The notes under the pieces are model-generated. The model did not search any database. It was not told the origin of the DNA and worked only from the letters and a program-made list of their open reading frames with translations. From the NCBI GenBank assembly GCA_002238965.1, contig MPNJ01000007.1, forward strand, positions 114,913 through 178,912: 64,000 nt of DNA, written 5' to 3'. Both the position numbers and the translations under genes were made by a program. Within the stretch, counting starts at the first letter, position 1, and every line of letters starts with the position of its first letter. Origin of the DNA: Nitrospinae bacterium bin107. Its GTDB lineage: Bacteria; UBA8248. This document shows, piece after piece, positions 46,343 to 56,181 of the stretch.

Positions 46343-46459
46343 CCCTGCCCGGTTCATGGGGCGGCGACCACGTGAGAGGCGACTCCAGGTTATCCGGTTG
46401 GAGAAATGAATCAACAATTCAATCTCTCTCCAGAGGAGCAAGACCGCAAATGAATCGTT
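46337..46459 (+). repeat. 123-bp duplicated flank, copy 2
   Basis: Spans the stop of paralogue 2 to the start of paralogue 3; near-identical to 44208-44330. A shorter echo (TTGACCCCGCCCGGTTGATA) follows the remnant at 56508-56546. Confidence 0.9.
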
Positions 46460-48717
46460 CTGTGATACGGCTGACCTTTCTCTGCGCAGTGCTGGTTTTT
46501 TCATGCACTACGTCGGCCTGGGCGGATTACGGCGCGGGGCAAGCCGCTTGGAAGGCGGGCCGCTACGCCGAGGCGATGAAGGAGTGGCGGGGGGCGGCGA
46601 GAAAGGGCGACAGCCGCGCGATGGCGGCGCTGGGCCGGGCGCTCGTGAAGGGGGTGGGCGTCCCGCAGGATTTCGTGGAGGCGCACAAGTGGCTGAACCT
46701 CGCGGCGGCGCGGGGAGACGAAAAAGCGGCGGCGGAGCGCGACGCGCTCGAGAAGCGGATGACAATCGAGGAACAGGCCGAAGCGCGCAAGCTGCTCCGG
46801 GCGTGGCGGACCGCCGGCAGGCGGAGAACCACCGCAATCCCGCCTCGCCGGAGGGCACCGAGTACAGCTCGGCCACCGCGCCGGATGGCGCGCAAAGCAT
46901 CCCCAGGGAGCGCGGCCCTGCGCGCGACTGCTGCGGGGGATATCTCCACCCTTGAGAAAGCGCTGGCGGCGGGGGCCGACCCGAACACGCGCGGGGGGCG
47001 CGGCTGGACGCCGCTCATGTACGCGGCGAACAAGGGCTACAAGCTACTGATTCCCCCACTCCTCAAAGCGGGCGCGAAACCGAACCTGCAGGCGGCGGAC
47101 GGCGCGACGGCGCTGTTCATCGCCGCCCTGCACGGGCGTTCGGAGATCGTCGAGTTGCTGATGAAGGCCGGAGCCGACCCCGCCATCAAGGGGCCGAAGG
47201 GCAGGACGGCGGAGGACCTGATAGCGAGAGCTGCCAAGAAAAAATACGGCGCCTCCGGCGGGTTGCACAAGGCATTGCGCGCGAACGAAGGTCCCGTCGT
47301 CATCAAGGCGCTGCTGGACCGGGGCGCCAACCTCGGTGCGAGAGGTGTGGTTCTGGACGAACGATATCCGAATTCCAAATACTACTACACGCCCTTGCAC
47401 ACCGCCGCGAGATACAACAGGCATCCCGAAGTAATCGCCATTCTGCTCAAGCGAGGCGTGAATCCAAAGGAAAAGGTCGAATCCCAGCGAAAGGGAGCAT
47501 CCGGAGAGAGAGAAAATATAACCGCGCAGGCATTGGCGACGCAGTGGAACGAAAATCCCGAGGTCGCCATGACGTTAATCGAACGCGGAGACGGCGTGAA
47601 CGGTCGCGACGCAAACGGCAACACGTCACTACACTTTGCGGCGTCCAAGAATAACCCCGAACTCGCCAAACTGTTATTGAAACGCGGCGCCGACGTGAAT
47701 GCCAAGGACAAAGATGGCAATACGCCTTTGTTTCGGGCGTTCCAAAACAAAAACCTCAAACTCGCCAAGTTGCTGCTGGAACGCGGCGCCGATGTGAACG
47801 CCAGAGACAATTATGGTGACACCCCTTTGTATAAAGCAGTGCGTAAAAAAAAACTCGAACTTGTCAAACTATTGCTGGGCCATGGCGCCGACGCGAACGC
47901 CAGAAGCAAAGCTGGTTGGACACCTCTGCACAATGCAGTGCGCAATAAAAATATCGAACTCGTCAAACTGCTGCTGGAGCGCGGCGCCGACGTGAATGCC
48001 AAGAACAAAGATGGCAATATACCTTTGATTCGGGCGTTGCAAAACAAAAATCCCGAACTCGTCAAGTTGCTGTTGGAACGCGGCGCCGACGTGAACACCA
48101 GGGGCCCTTACGGTATCACGCCACTATGCTGGGCGGCGCGCAACGAAAACCCCTACCTCGTTAAACTGCTGCTGGAGCGTGGCGCTGATGTGAACGCAAG
48201 GAGCAAAGATAGCAGCACACCTCTGCACTGGGCGGCGCGCAACGAAAACCCCGACCTCTCCAAACTGCTGCTGAAGCGCGGCGCCGACGTGAACGCCAGA
48301 GACGAATATGGTTACAGTCCTCTACACAAAGCGGTGCTTTACAAGAATATCGGACTCGCCAAACTGCTGCTGGAACGCGGTGCCGACGTGAACGCCAGAG
48401 ACAAAAACAGTTACATAATTCTTCATACGGCGGTGAGGGTGAATGCAGATTTCAAGCTCGCCAAACTGCTCCTGGACCATGGTGCCGATGTGAACGCCAA
48501 GGGTAAAAATGGTGACACACCTCTCCACGATGCGGTTAGGTGGGATGCAAAATCCAAACTCGCCAAACTGTTGCTGGCTCACGGTGCCAACATGAACGCC
48601 GTGAACGACAAGAGCGAAACTCCAGCGATGATAATCAACTCGACGCGACGCCAGAAGGAGAGAACGCCGCCGTCTAGCCCGCCGGATGACGACAACACCG
48701 ACAACGAAGGAGATTGA
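46450..48717 (+). CDS. Array paralogue 3: Sel1-ankyrin head with about ten tandem consensus ankyrin repeats
   Basis: 755 residues from ATG 46450. After the constant head (Sel1, linker, three ankyrin units) and a paralogue-2-like middle, a run of about ten near-identical 33-residue ankyrin repeats spans 47.59-48.61 kb (KLLLERGADVNARD, GNTPL, GWTPLH). The repeats are more alike to each other than the older ankyrin units in the head, which points to recent expansion. It ends PPDDDNTDNEGD, as in the other array tails. Ankyrin repeats bind proteins; export with a host-directed role is inference. Confidence 0.84.
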   Translation: MNRSVIRLTFLCAVLVFSCTTSAWADYGAGQAAWKAGRYAEAMKEWRGAARKGDSRAMAALGRALVKGVGVPQDFVEAHKWLNLAAARGDEKAAAERDALEKRMTIEEQAEARKLLRAWRTAGRRRTTAIPPRRRAPSTARPPRRMARKASPGSAALRATAAGDISTLEKALAAGADPNTRGGRGWTPLMYAANKGYKLLIPPLLKAGAKPNLQAADGATALFIAALHGRSEIVELLMKAGADPAIKGPKGRTAEDLIARAAKKKYGASGGLHKALRANEGPVVIKALLDRGANLGARGVVLDERYPNSKYYYTPLHTAARYNRHPEVIAILLKRGVNPKEKVESQRKGASGERENITAQALATQWNENPEVAMTLIERGDGVNGRDANGNTSLHFAASKNNPELAKLLLKRGADVNAKDKDGNTPLFRAFQNKNLKLAKLLLERGADVNARDNYGDTPLYKAVRKKKLELVKLLLGHGADANARSKAGWTPLHNAVRNKNIELVKLLLERGADVNAKNKDGNIPLIRALQNKNPELVKLLLERGADVNTRGPYGITPLCWAARNENPYLVKLLLERGADVNARSKDSSTPLHWAARNENPDLSKLLLKRGADVNARDEYGYSPLHKAVLYKNIGLAKLLLERGADVNARDKNSYIILHTAVRVNADFKLAKLLLDHGADVNAKGKNGDTPLHDAVRWDAKSKLAKLLLAHGANMNAVNDKSETPAMIINSTRRQKERTPPSSPPDDDNTDNEGD
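47588..48610 (+). repeat. Tandem 99-bp ankyrin-coding repeats
   Basis: About ten in-frame units with shared core CTGCTGGAACGCGGCGCCGA occur every 99 bases (one unit is 102). Copy number is likely to vary by slippage or recombination. Confidence 0.85.
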
Positions 48718-48818
48718 GCCTGTAAGAACATGGGATAGTTGGTACGCGAAAGATAACGGCAGGTTTTCCAGCTTCTGAAATAAATCATCAGCTCAATTTT
48801 TCCAGAGGAGCGTCGGAA

Positions 48819-50342
48819 ATGTATCGTCATTTGGCATGTCTCATCCCTCTTTGCGCGCTGCTTATGCTCTCGTGCGCCCCGGCGGCCTGGGCGGATTACG
48901 GCGCGGGACAGGCCGCATGGAAGGCGGGACGCTACGCCGAGGCGATCGAACAATGGCGGGCGTCGGCGAGGAAGGGCGACAGCCGCGCGATGCTTGCGCT
49001 GGGCCGCGCGTTCGTGAAGGGAGTGGGTGTTCCGCAAGACTACGTGGAGGCGCACAAGTGGCTGAACCTCGCGGCGGCGCAAGGAGACGCGAAGGCGGCG
49101 GCGGAGCGCGACGCGCTGGCGAAGGAGATGACGGTCGAAGAACGCGCCGAAGCGCGCAAGCTGGCCCGTGCGTGGCGGAATGCCGGGCGGAGGAGGAGCA
49201 CGGCGATAGTCCCGCGCCGGATGGCGGGCAAGGTATCCCCAGGGAACGCGGCCCTGCGGGCGGTTGCTGCGGGGAATATCTCCACCCTTGAGAAAGCGCT
49301 GGCGGCGGGGGCCGACCCGAACGCGAGAGGCGGCAAACGCGGCTGGACCCCGCTCATGTACGCGGCGGACAAGGGCTACACGCTGCTGGTTCCCCCGCTC
49401 CTGAAAGCGAGCGCGAAACCGAACCTCCGGGCGGCGGACGGGGCGACGGCGCTGTTCATCGCCGCCCTGCACGGGCATTCGGAGATTGTCGAGTTGCTGA
49501 TGAAGGCCGGCGCCGACCCCAGGATCAAGGGGCCGAAGGGCAGGACGGCGTGGGATGTGGCACGGAAGAGTCTCGCCGTCCTCGCTATGATGGCGTTTCG
49601 TGATTGTCCGGAATGCCCGAAGATGGTGGTGGCGCCTGCGGGTTCTTTCATGATGGGTTCCCCGTCGGGTGAAAAAGACAGGAGCGACGACGAAGGCCCT
49701 CGTCATCGCGTCACGATTTCCAATCCCTTCGCGGTGGGCAAGTACGAGGTGACGTTCGCCGAATGGGACGCCTGCGTGGCGGACGGCGGCTGCGGCGGCC
49801 ACCGCCCAAGTGATGAGGGTTGGGGACGCGGGAACCGGCCTGTCACCAAAGTGAGTTGGGAGGACGCGAAAGCGTACGTGAAGTGGCTGTCTCAGAAGAC
49901 GGGGAAGCGATATCGCCTGCTAAGCGAGGCGGAGTGGGAATACGCGGCGCGCGCGGGAACGAAGACCCCGTTTCATTTCGGTTCGACGATATCTACGTCC
50001 CAGGCGAACTACGATGGGGACCACACGTATGGCAGAGGCTCCAAGGGCGTGGACCGTGGCAAGACGGTACCCGTGGGGTCGTTTCCGGCGAATGTGTTCG
50101 GTCTGCACGACGTCCACGGCAACGTATGGGAGTGGGTGGAGGACTGCTGGAACGATAATTATTCGGGTTCGCCTTCGGACGGAAGCGCCTGGACCAGTGG
50201 CAATTGTGGGCGCCGCGTTTTGCGCGGCGGTTCCTGGTTCAACGCTCCGGGGCTCCTCCGCTCCGCGAACCGCCTCAGGTACGGGACAGGAAACCGGTTC
50301 AACGGGAACGGGTTTCGCGTAGCCCGGACGCTCGCTCCCTGA
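48819..50342 (+). CDS. Array paralogue 4: Sel1-ankyrin head fused to an FGE/SUMF1-type domain
   Basis: 507 residues; AGAGGAG precedes ATG 48819. The signal sequence, Sel1 and three ankyrin units of the constant head are followed directly, at about residue 265, by a complete formylglycine-generating-enzyme-type domain: [85 protein letters not shown] and RRVLRGGSWFN. True FGE oxidises a sulfatase cysteine. No sulfatase is encoded nearby, and the copper-site cysteine pair is not evident, so another role of this C-type-lectin-like fold (binding) is equally possible. Confidence 0.85.
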   Translation: MYRHLACLIPLCALLMLSCAPAAWADYGAGQAAWKAGRYAEAIEQWRASARKGDSRAMLALGRAFVKGVGVPQDYVEAHKWLNLAAAQGDAKAAAERDALAKEMTVEERAEARKLARAWRNAGRRRSTAIVPRRMAGKVSPGNAALRAVAAGNISTLEKALAAGADPNARGGKRGWTPLMYAADKGYTLLVPPLLKASAKPNLRAADGATALFIAALHGHSEIVELLMKAGADPRIKGPKGRTAWDVARKSLAVLAMMAFRDCPECPKMVVAPAGSFMMGSPSGEKDRSDDEGPRHRVTISNPFAVGKYEVTFAEWDACVADGGCGGHRPSDEGWGRGNRPVTKVSWEDAKAYVKWLSQKTGKRYRLLSEAEWEYAARAGTKTPFHFGSTISTSQANYDGDHTYGRGSKGVDRGKTVPVGSFPANVFGLHDVHGNVWEWVEDCWNDNYSGSPSDGSAWTSGNCGRRVLRGGSWFNAPGLLRSANRLRYGTGNRFNGNGFRVARTLAP

Positions 50343-50391
50343 ATCCTTACCTCTTTACCTCTTCTCTCTTCCCAGAGGAGTGAAACCGCAC

Positions 50392-53283
50392 ATGAATCGT
50401 TCTGCGATATGGCTGATTTTGATTTGCGCGATGTTGACGCTTTCGTTCGCCACGGCGGCGCGCGCGGATTACGAGGCTGGCAAGCGCGCGTGGGATGCGA
50501 TGCGTCCCGCCGAGGCGCTCAAAGAGTGGCGCGCGGCCACGAATGCGGGTGACAAGCGCGCGATGCTGGCCTTGGGACGACTGTACATGCGCGGTCTGGG
50601 TGCTCCGCAGGATTATATCGAGGCGCACATGTGGTTCAACCTGGCGTCTGGCCGGGGCGAGTTGGCGGGGGCGAAAGAGCGCGACGCTCTGGCTGAGAAG
50701 ATGACGCCCCGGCAGATCGCGTCTGCGCAGGAGCGCGCTCGCTCGTGGCGACCGGTCGGAGGAGAGAGAAAAGAGTCTTCATCGTCCGCGCGTTCTGTCC
50801 GCGAGGCGCAGGAGTTGCTGGCGGCGCTCGGCTACAAGCCGGGTCCGGCGGACGGCCTCTGGGGCGCACGCACGTTGAAGGCCTATGGGCGGTTTCTGCG
50901 CGATGCGGGTCTGCCGCCGGGAGATAAGCTGACGCTCGGCGGACTGCGGGCCATGCGGACTGCGGCGAGACGCCAAAGACCTGCACCCGTCGCAAAGGCA
51001 CCTCCCCGCCGGAGGGTGCGTCCCGACGCCCTGCATCGGGCGGTTCTGGCGGGAGACGTAGGCGGCGTGAAGGCGGCGCTAAAGGCGGGTGTGGACGTGA
51101 ACGCGCGTGACACGCGCGGCTGGACGGCGCTGTTGCACGCCGCGAAGGAAGGCCACTCGCAGTTCATCGAGTTGCTGATGAAGGCGGGTGCGAACCCTTC
51201 GATCAAGGGACCGAAGGGAGAGACGCCGGTGGATCTGGCGCGGAAGAGATACGGGACCGTAGAGGCGGCACGAAAGAAGGGTGAGGGTCCCGGCGTGATC
51301 GCCCTGCTGGAAGGCAAGACGTGGGCGAAAACCGTGGCGGAAGACGATGCGGCGTTCAAGGGGGTGCGTACGGAGAATACGTCAGCGGCGTATTCCGCGT
51401 ATCTGACTTCACGCCCGCGGGGTCGTCACGGAAAAGAAGCGCTGCGTCTCAAGGCGCAGCGAACCAGGGAAGAGGCGGACGATGCGGCGTTCGAGCGGGC
51501 GCACATCGAGGGGACGTCTGCGGCGTTCGCCAAATACCTCTCTTCATACCCCAAGGGCCGTCACGCCAAAGCGGCGCGGCGTCTGAAGACCGGATTCGAT
51601 GCGAGAATGGATGATTTGGCCTACGGACGGGCGCTCTCGCTGGGGACGTCTGCGGCGTTCGCCGGATACCTCTCTTCATTCCCGAAGGGCCGACACGCCA
51701 AAGAAGCGCTCCGCCTGAGAATGAATGCGCAAGCCGAAGAGAAGGCGGACGATGCGGCGTTCGCGCAGGCCCGCAAGGCGGGTACGTCGAAAGCATATGC
51801 CGAGTATCTATCTTCTCGTCCGGGGAGTCGGCACGCGGAAGAAGCGCAGCGCCTGAAGGCGCAGTCGAAAGCGCAGGAGGATGCGGACGATGCGGCGTTC
51901 ACGCAGGCCCGCAAGGCGGGTACGTCGGCGGCGTATACCGGGTACCTCTCTTCTCGCCCGGGGGGTCGGCACGCGGAAGAAGCGCAGCGCTTGAAGACGC
52001 AGGCGAAAACACGTGAAGATGCGGACGATGCGGCGTACGCGAAAGCGCACAAGGCGGGAACGTCGAAAGCGTATGCCGGATATCTGTCCTCATATCCCAA
52101 AGGTCGTCACAGTGAGCAAGCTCGGCGCCTGATGGCGCAGGCGAAAACACGTGAGGATGCGGACGATGCGACGTTTGCGAAGGCCCGCAAGGCGGGAACG
52201 TCGAAAGCGTATGCCGGATATCTGTCCTCATATCCCGAAGGTCGTCACAGTGAGCAAGCTCGGCGCCTGATGGCGCAAGCGAAAGCGCAGGAAGATTCGG
52301 ACGATGCGGCGTACGCGAAAGCGAATTCGATAGGAACGCCTGCGGCGTATGCCGAATACATGTCTTCGTTCCCGCAGGGCCGACACGCTGAAGTGGCTGG
52401 ACGTCTCAAGACGCAAATCGAGGAACTGAAACGCAAATGGCCGGCGGGCAAGGAATTACGCGACTGCCCCGATTGCCCGGAGATGGTGGCGTATCCGGCC
52501 GGTTCGTTCATGATGGGCTCGCCTGCGGAAGATAAAGGCGGGAACGCGGATGAGAGGCCTCTTCACCGCGTGATGATCGCCAGGCCTTTTGCGGTGGGCA
52601 AGTACGAGGTGACGAGGCTCGAATTCGAGGCCTTCGCGCGCGCAAGCGGACGCCCCGCTTCGGGAAATTGCCGGCTCCATGATTCTTTCTCGCGCAAATG
52701 GAAGCAGGGCCGGGACATCACGTGGCGCGAGCCCGGATTCGAACAATCGGAATCGGACCCCGTAGTGTGCGTGAGCTGGGACGACGCGAAGGCGTACGTC
52801 AAGTGGCTCTCCGAGAAGACGGGCCAGGAATACCGTCTGCTCAGTGAGGCGGAATGGGAATACGCGGCGCGCGTAGGCCCAAAGACGAAGCGAAACCCTC
52901 TGGCCGAATACTTCGGGGCCAGTTGGGAATGGACCGGGCAAGGTAAGGCCCTGAACTATCCCGCAAATTGCTATGGTTGCGTCAGTTTCTGGGGCGGCGA
53001 GCGAACGGCTCCCATCGGGTTGTTTCCGGCGATCCGATTCGGGTTGCACGACATGCGCGGCAACGTCCGCGAGTGGGTGGAGGACTGCTGGAACTCGAGC
53101 CATGCGGGCGCGCCTGCAAACGGAGGCGCCCGGATGGACGGTGACTGTTCGCGCCGCGTCGTGCGCGGCGGCTCCTGGTTCGACGAGCCCGGGTTCCTGC
53201 GCGCCGCGAACCGCGAGAAAAATACGGCCGGAAACCGGGACAACATCATCGGGTTTCGCGTGGCCCGGACGCTCGCCCCTTGA
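50392..53283 (+). CDS. Array member 5: Sel1, peptidoglycan-binding, ankyrin, eight 46-residue repeats and FGE domain
   Basis: 963 residues. ATG 50392 has AGAGGAG at good distance; a GTG twelve bases earlier sits on the ribosome site and is rejected. In order: signal peptide, one Sel1 unit (GLGAPQDYIEAHMWFNLASG), a PG_binding_1-like domain (VREAQELLAALGYKPGPADG), two ankyrin units, eight tandem repeats of about 46 residues (DDAAFAQARKAGTS..AYAEYLSSRPGSRHAEEAQRLK), and a complete FGE-type domain (GSFMMGSPAEDKG to RVVRGGSWFDEPG). The head is more diverged than in the neighbours. The repeats resemble the TPR-like units found beside caspase-like and FGE domains (memory). A periplasmic or surface location is implied by the peptidoglycan-binding domain. 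Confidence 0.85.
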   Translation: MNRSAIWLILICAMLTLSFATAARADYEAGKRAWDAMRPAEALKEWRAATNAGDKRAMLALGRLYMRGLGAPQDYIEAHMWFNLASGRGELAGAKERDALAEKMTPRQIASAQERARSWRPVGGERKESSSSARSVREAQELLAALGYKPGPADGLWGARTLKAYGRFLRDAGLPPGDKLTLGGLRAMRTAARRQRPAPVAKAPPRRRVRPDALHRAVLAGDVGGVKAALKAGVDVNARDTRGWTALLHAAKEGHSQFIELLMKAGANPSIKGPKGETPVDLARKRYGTVEAARKKGEGPGVIALLEGKTWAKTVAEDDAAFKGVRTENTSAAYSAYLTSRPRGRHGKEALRLKAQRTREEADDAAFERAHIEGTSAAFAKYLSSYPKGRHAKAARRLKTGFDARMDDLAYGRALSLGTSAAFAGYLSSFPKGRHAKEALRLRMNAQAEEKADDAAFAQARKAGTSKAYAEYLSSRPGSRHAEEAQRLKAQSKAQEDADDAAFTQARKAGTSAAYTGYLSSRPGGRHAEEAQRLKTQAKTREDADDAAYAKAHKAGTSKAYAGYLSSYPKGRHSEQARRLMAQAKTREDADDATFAKARKAGTSKAYAGYLSSYPEGRHSEQARRLMAQAKAQEDSDDAAYAKANSIGTPAAYAEYMSSFPQGRHAEVAGRLKTQIEELKRKWPAGKELRDCPDCPEMVAYPAGSFMMGSPAEDKGGNADERPLHRVMIARPFAVGKYEVTRLEFEAFARASGRPASGNCRLHDSFSRKWKQGRDITWREPGFEQSESDPVVCVSWDDAKAYVKWLSEKTGQEYRLLSEAEWEYAARVGPKTKRNPLAEYFGASWEWTGQGKALNYPANCYGCVSFWGGERTAPIGLFPAIRFGLHDMRGNVREWVEDCWNSSHAGAPANGGARMDGDCSRRVVRGGSWFDEPGFLRAANREKNTAGNRDNIIGFRVARTLAP
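51343..52420 (+). repeat. Eight tandem repeats of about 132-138 bp inside array member 5
   Basis: Units start with GACGATGCGGCG and encode the GTS..AY..YLSS.P.GRH core. Units 4-7 are nearly identical at DNA level, units 1-3 and 8 more diverged, the expected pattern for expansion in the middle. Confidence 0.85.
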
Positions 53284-53702
53284 AAATATCCCGTTTCGCT
53301 TGGAGGGCCTAAAAGCGGAGTTTGCGCGAATCGGGCTTATGACTCGAGGTTTGGAGAAAATGGATGCGGCGAAGAGCGCTGCCGGGGGTGAACGATCAGG
53401 GAGAAAAAAAATGTCCGCCACACTGCGGGAGGAGAGCCTCTACGCCGGACGCGGGTCGCGAGGCCGGCGGCAGGACCGGCTGAATGCCTCTTAACCAAGC
53501 CTCCGCCTCAAGTTTGTCCACGAGCCTGCCTGGTGAAACACCCCGCTCTCGGCCGCACGCTTCGCCGCCAGAGTATCAAAACAACCGAAATCCGGCCTGC
53601 ATATAAGCTGGTCGTATGCGGGGATGATGTGGATATTGACTCGGGTCTCGAATCTTTGGAAAGTTATGTAATCACACCGTCACACGACGAGGGAGGCGCC
53701 TA
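53284..53702. other. 419-bp intergenic region
   Basis: No supported gene. The last 60 bases before 53703 contain a plausible ribosome site (GAGGGAGG) for the next gene. The rest shows no repeat or structure that I can identify. Confidence 0.6.
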
Positions 53703-56115
53703 GTGAGAACCTTGGCGATTGTTTTGAGTTCTTTCCTGTTCGCCGTTTCGGCTGCCCCGGTTTCGGCCCAGAAAAAAGACGATTCCCTCGTTCTTGCCGA
53801 CGAATTGTTTCGAACTCCAACTCACAGCGCCGCGGCGGCGAAGGTTTGGAAATGGCTGCGCGGCGAATGGGGCACTCCCGATCCGAACGAGGTTCTGGAC
53901 TCGGATAAAAATACGTTCATGCATTACGCCGTGACGAACCGGCTGGACATCCTTCGCGAGGCGGTGCGGCTTGGCGGAGACTGCAACCGCAAGAACGCCT
54001 ACGGCGCCACGCCGCTTCATTTCGCGGGCTGCGCAGGAATCCCTCGGCCCCGGCGCTCAATCACTCCGGATACTGTTGCGCTGCGAAGCGAGACCGGGTG
54101 TGCAAAGAGAATGCGCCCGCGGCGACAAGACGGGAGCGGCGTGCCGCGGGAATCCGAACGTTCGGGACAGGCGGGGGAATACTCCGCTGCATGTCCTCTA
54201 TGAAAACGTGGAGAGGCACGGCAATTTCCAAATCCGCGAACTCCCAAAATTGCCGGGCGCGGCGGGAGCGCGAGCCGATATCCTCAAGGTATTGCTGCAG
54301 GAAGCCAAGGCCGATCCGAACATCAGGAACGTAAAAGGCGACACCCCGTTGATGGCGCTTATCAGACGTGGCCACACGGTTTTCACCAAAACCGGACATG
54401 CTTCCATGCTTCTCGGGCACGGCGCCGACCCCAACACGCGGAACAACGAGGGCGAAACGCCCCTGTTCGAGGCGCTGTCGCTCCCTGGTCACTCGAGAAA
54501 TTCCGATTACGATATGAAGAGACTGATCAAACTTTTGATAAAACACGGCGCCGACCCCGACCTGCGTGACACCCGGCGCGACACCCCTCTCATCCGGGCG
54601 GCAAAGCACGAGGACGACATCTATGCGGAGATCAAGGAACTCCTTGCGGGTGGGGCTGATCCGTGCCTGCGCGACCGTAGCGGGAAAGTGGCCTACGACC
54701 ATGCGAAGAAAGGCTCATCGGTCCAGCTGCTCCTCTACAAGGCGGGCGGCTACGTGGACAGGGATACCGGCATTTGCCGACGCAACCTGCTCGAGGCCAG
54801 GAAGCGAGAGAGGAAACTGAAACCCAGCCGGAAAGTGAAGCGTGAAGGCGCGGGGCGGACGGCTTGGAAGTCGGGACGCTACGCCGAGGCGCTGAAGCAG
54901 TGGCGGGCGTCGGCGAAAAAGGGCGACAGGCGGGCGATGGCGGCGCTGGGCCGGGCGTTCGTGAAGGGGGTGGGCGTTCCGCAGGACTTCGTGGAGGCGC
55001 ACAAGTGGCTGAACCTCGCGGCGGCGCGGGGAGACGCGAAGGCGGCGGCGGAGCGCGACGCGCTGGCGAAGGAGATGACGGCTGAAGAACGTACCGAGGC
55101 GCGCAATCTGGCCCGTGCGTGGCGGACCGCAGGCAGTCGGAGGGTCACGGCGATCCTCCCGCGCCGAAGGGCGCAGGGCGCCACCCGGCCACAGCGCCGG
55201 ACGGTGCGCAAGGGTCCCTCCGGGAGAGCGACCCTGCGGGCGGTTGCTGCGGGGGATGTTTCGGCCCTCAAGAAGGCGCTGGCGGCGGGCGCCGACCCGA
55301 ACGCGCGAGGCAGGCGCGGCTGGACGCCGCTCATGTACGCGGCGGACAAGGGCTACACGCTGCTGGTTCCCCCACTCCTCAAAGCGGGCGCGAAACCGAA
55401 CCTGCAGGCGGCGGACGGCGCGACGGCGCTGTTCATCGCCGCCCTGCACGGGCGTTCGGGTATCGTCGAATTGCTGATGACGGCCGGCGCCGACCCCAGG
55501 ATCAAGGGGCCGAAGGGAAAAACAACACTTGACGTCGTGAGAAATAAATATGGCAGCTATCATAGAGCTCGCGAGAAGGGCGAGAACAATGCCATTCTAC
55601 AAATTCTCGAAAGCGGTTTAACGGAAGGAGATACCGCCACGTTCATAGGGGAGAAATTAGCGGACTGCGGAAGGTTTGAAGTAGGAAGTCGTTGGATAAG
55701 AAACTCACTTTCATATGCTGATCCCGAAATCAAGTTATCGTTAAGACGTGTGGGAAAGGGAAAGGACAGCAACTTCGTGCAAACGAACGAGTATTGGTTC
55801 AAGCTACCAGATATTATCCACGCACGAGTGTATGCTGCCGACTCGTACGGAGCGTCACTATCCATAGGCTTTGGGACGAAAAAAAATCTACTTTCCAGAA
55901 CAACCACTATCAGCGGTGTCGGTAAAAAACATCACAGATTTTCTTTCGAACTTCCCCTCTGTAATCGTAAAACCAGTCTATCGATTGCTCGAGTATTGGT
56001 CCAATGTTATGACGACGTTATTTCAGCAGGGCAATATGAACATGTGAATTCGTGCGCCAAGATGTGGAGAACAAATAACGGAGAAACGAGGATAGAGGTC
56101 AGTAAGCCGAGGTAA
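53703..56115 (+). pseudogene. Array member 6: ankyrin-Sel1-ankyrin gene with a frameshift
   Basis: The first frame starts at GTG 53703 with a signal peptide (SSFLFAVSAAPVSAQ) and ankyrin sequence (NTFMHYAVTNRLDILREAV, GATPLHFAGCAG), then runs into nonsense and stops at 54203. The ankyrin reading continues in the +1-shifted frame from about 54045 (AQSLRILLRCEARPGVQREC, RRGNTPLHVLYEN), to 56115. The second frame holds more ankyrin units, then the constant Sel1 head inserted mid-protein (GRTAWKSGRYAEALKQWRAS, VKGVGVPQDF), the three head ankyrins, and an AT-rich unique tail (from about 55560) with strand-rich sequence. Either a recent frameshift or a sequencing error. It shows that the head module can be spliced behind another N-terminus. 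Confidence 0.75.
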
Positions 56116-56181
56116 AGACCAGCGAGCCAGTAGCTGCTGAAGCCAAGTTCGTAGAGATGGTTTCAAGTCCTAAGATGAAGA

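Noticed and set aside
51343..52420. Tandem DNA repeats as a CRISPR array
   Set aside because: The repeats are in-frame coding units of 132-138 bp without spacers.
53284..53494. Frame starting inside the FGE domain and running into the gap after array member 5
   Set aside because: Out of frame with the FGE domain and without a recognisable sequence or start signal.
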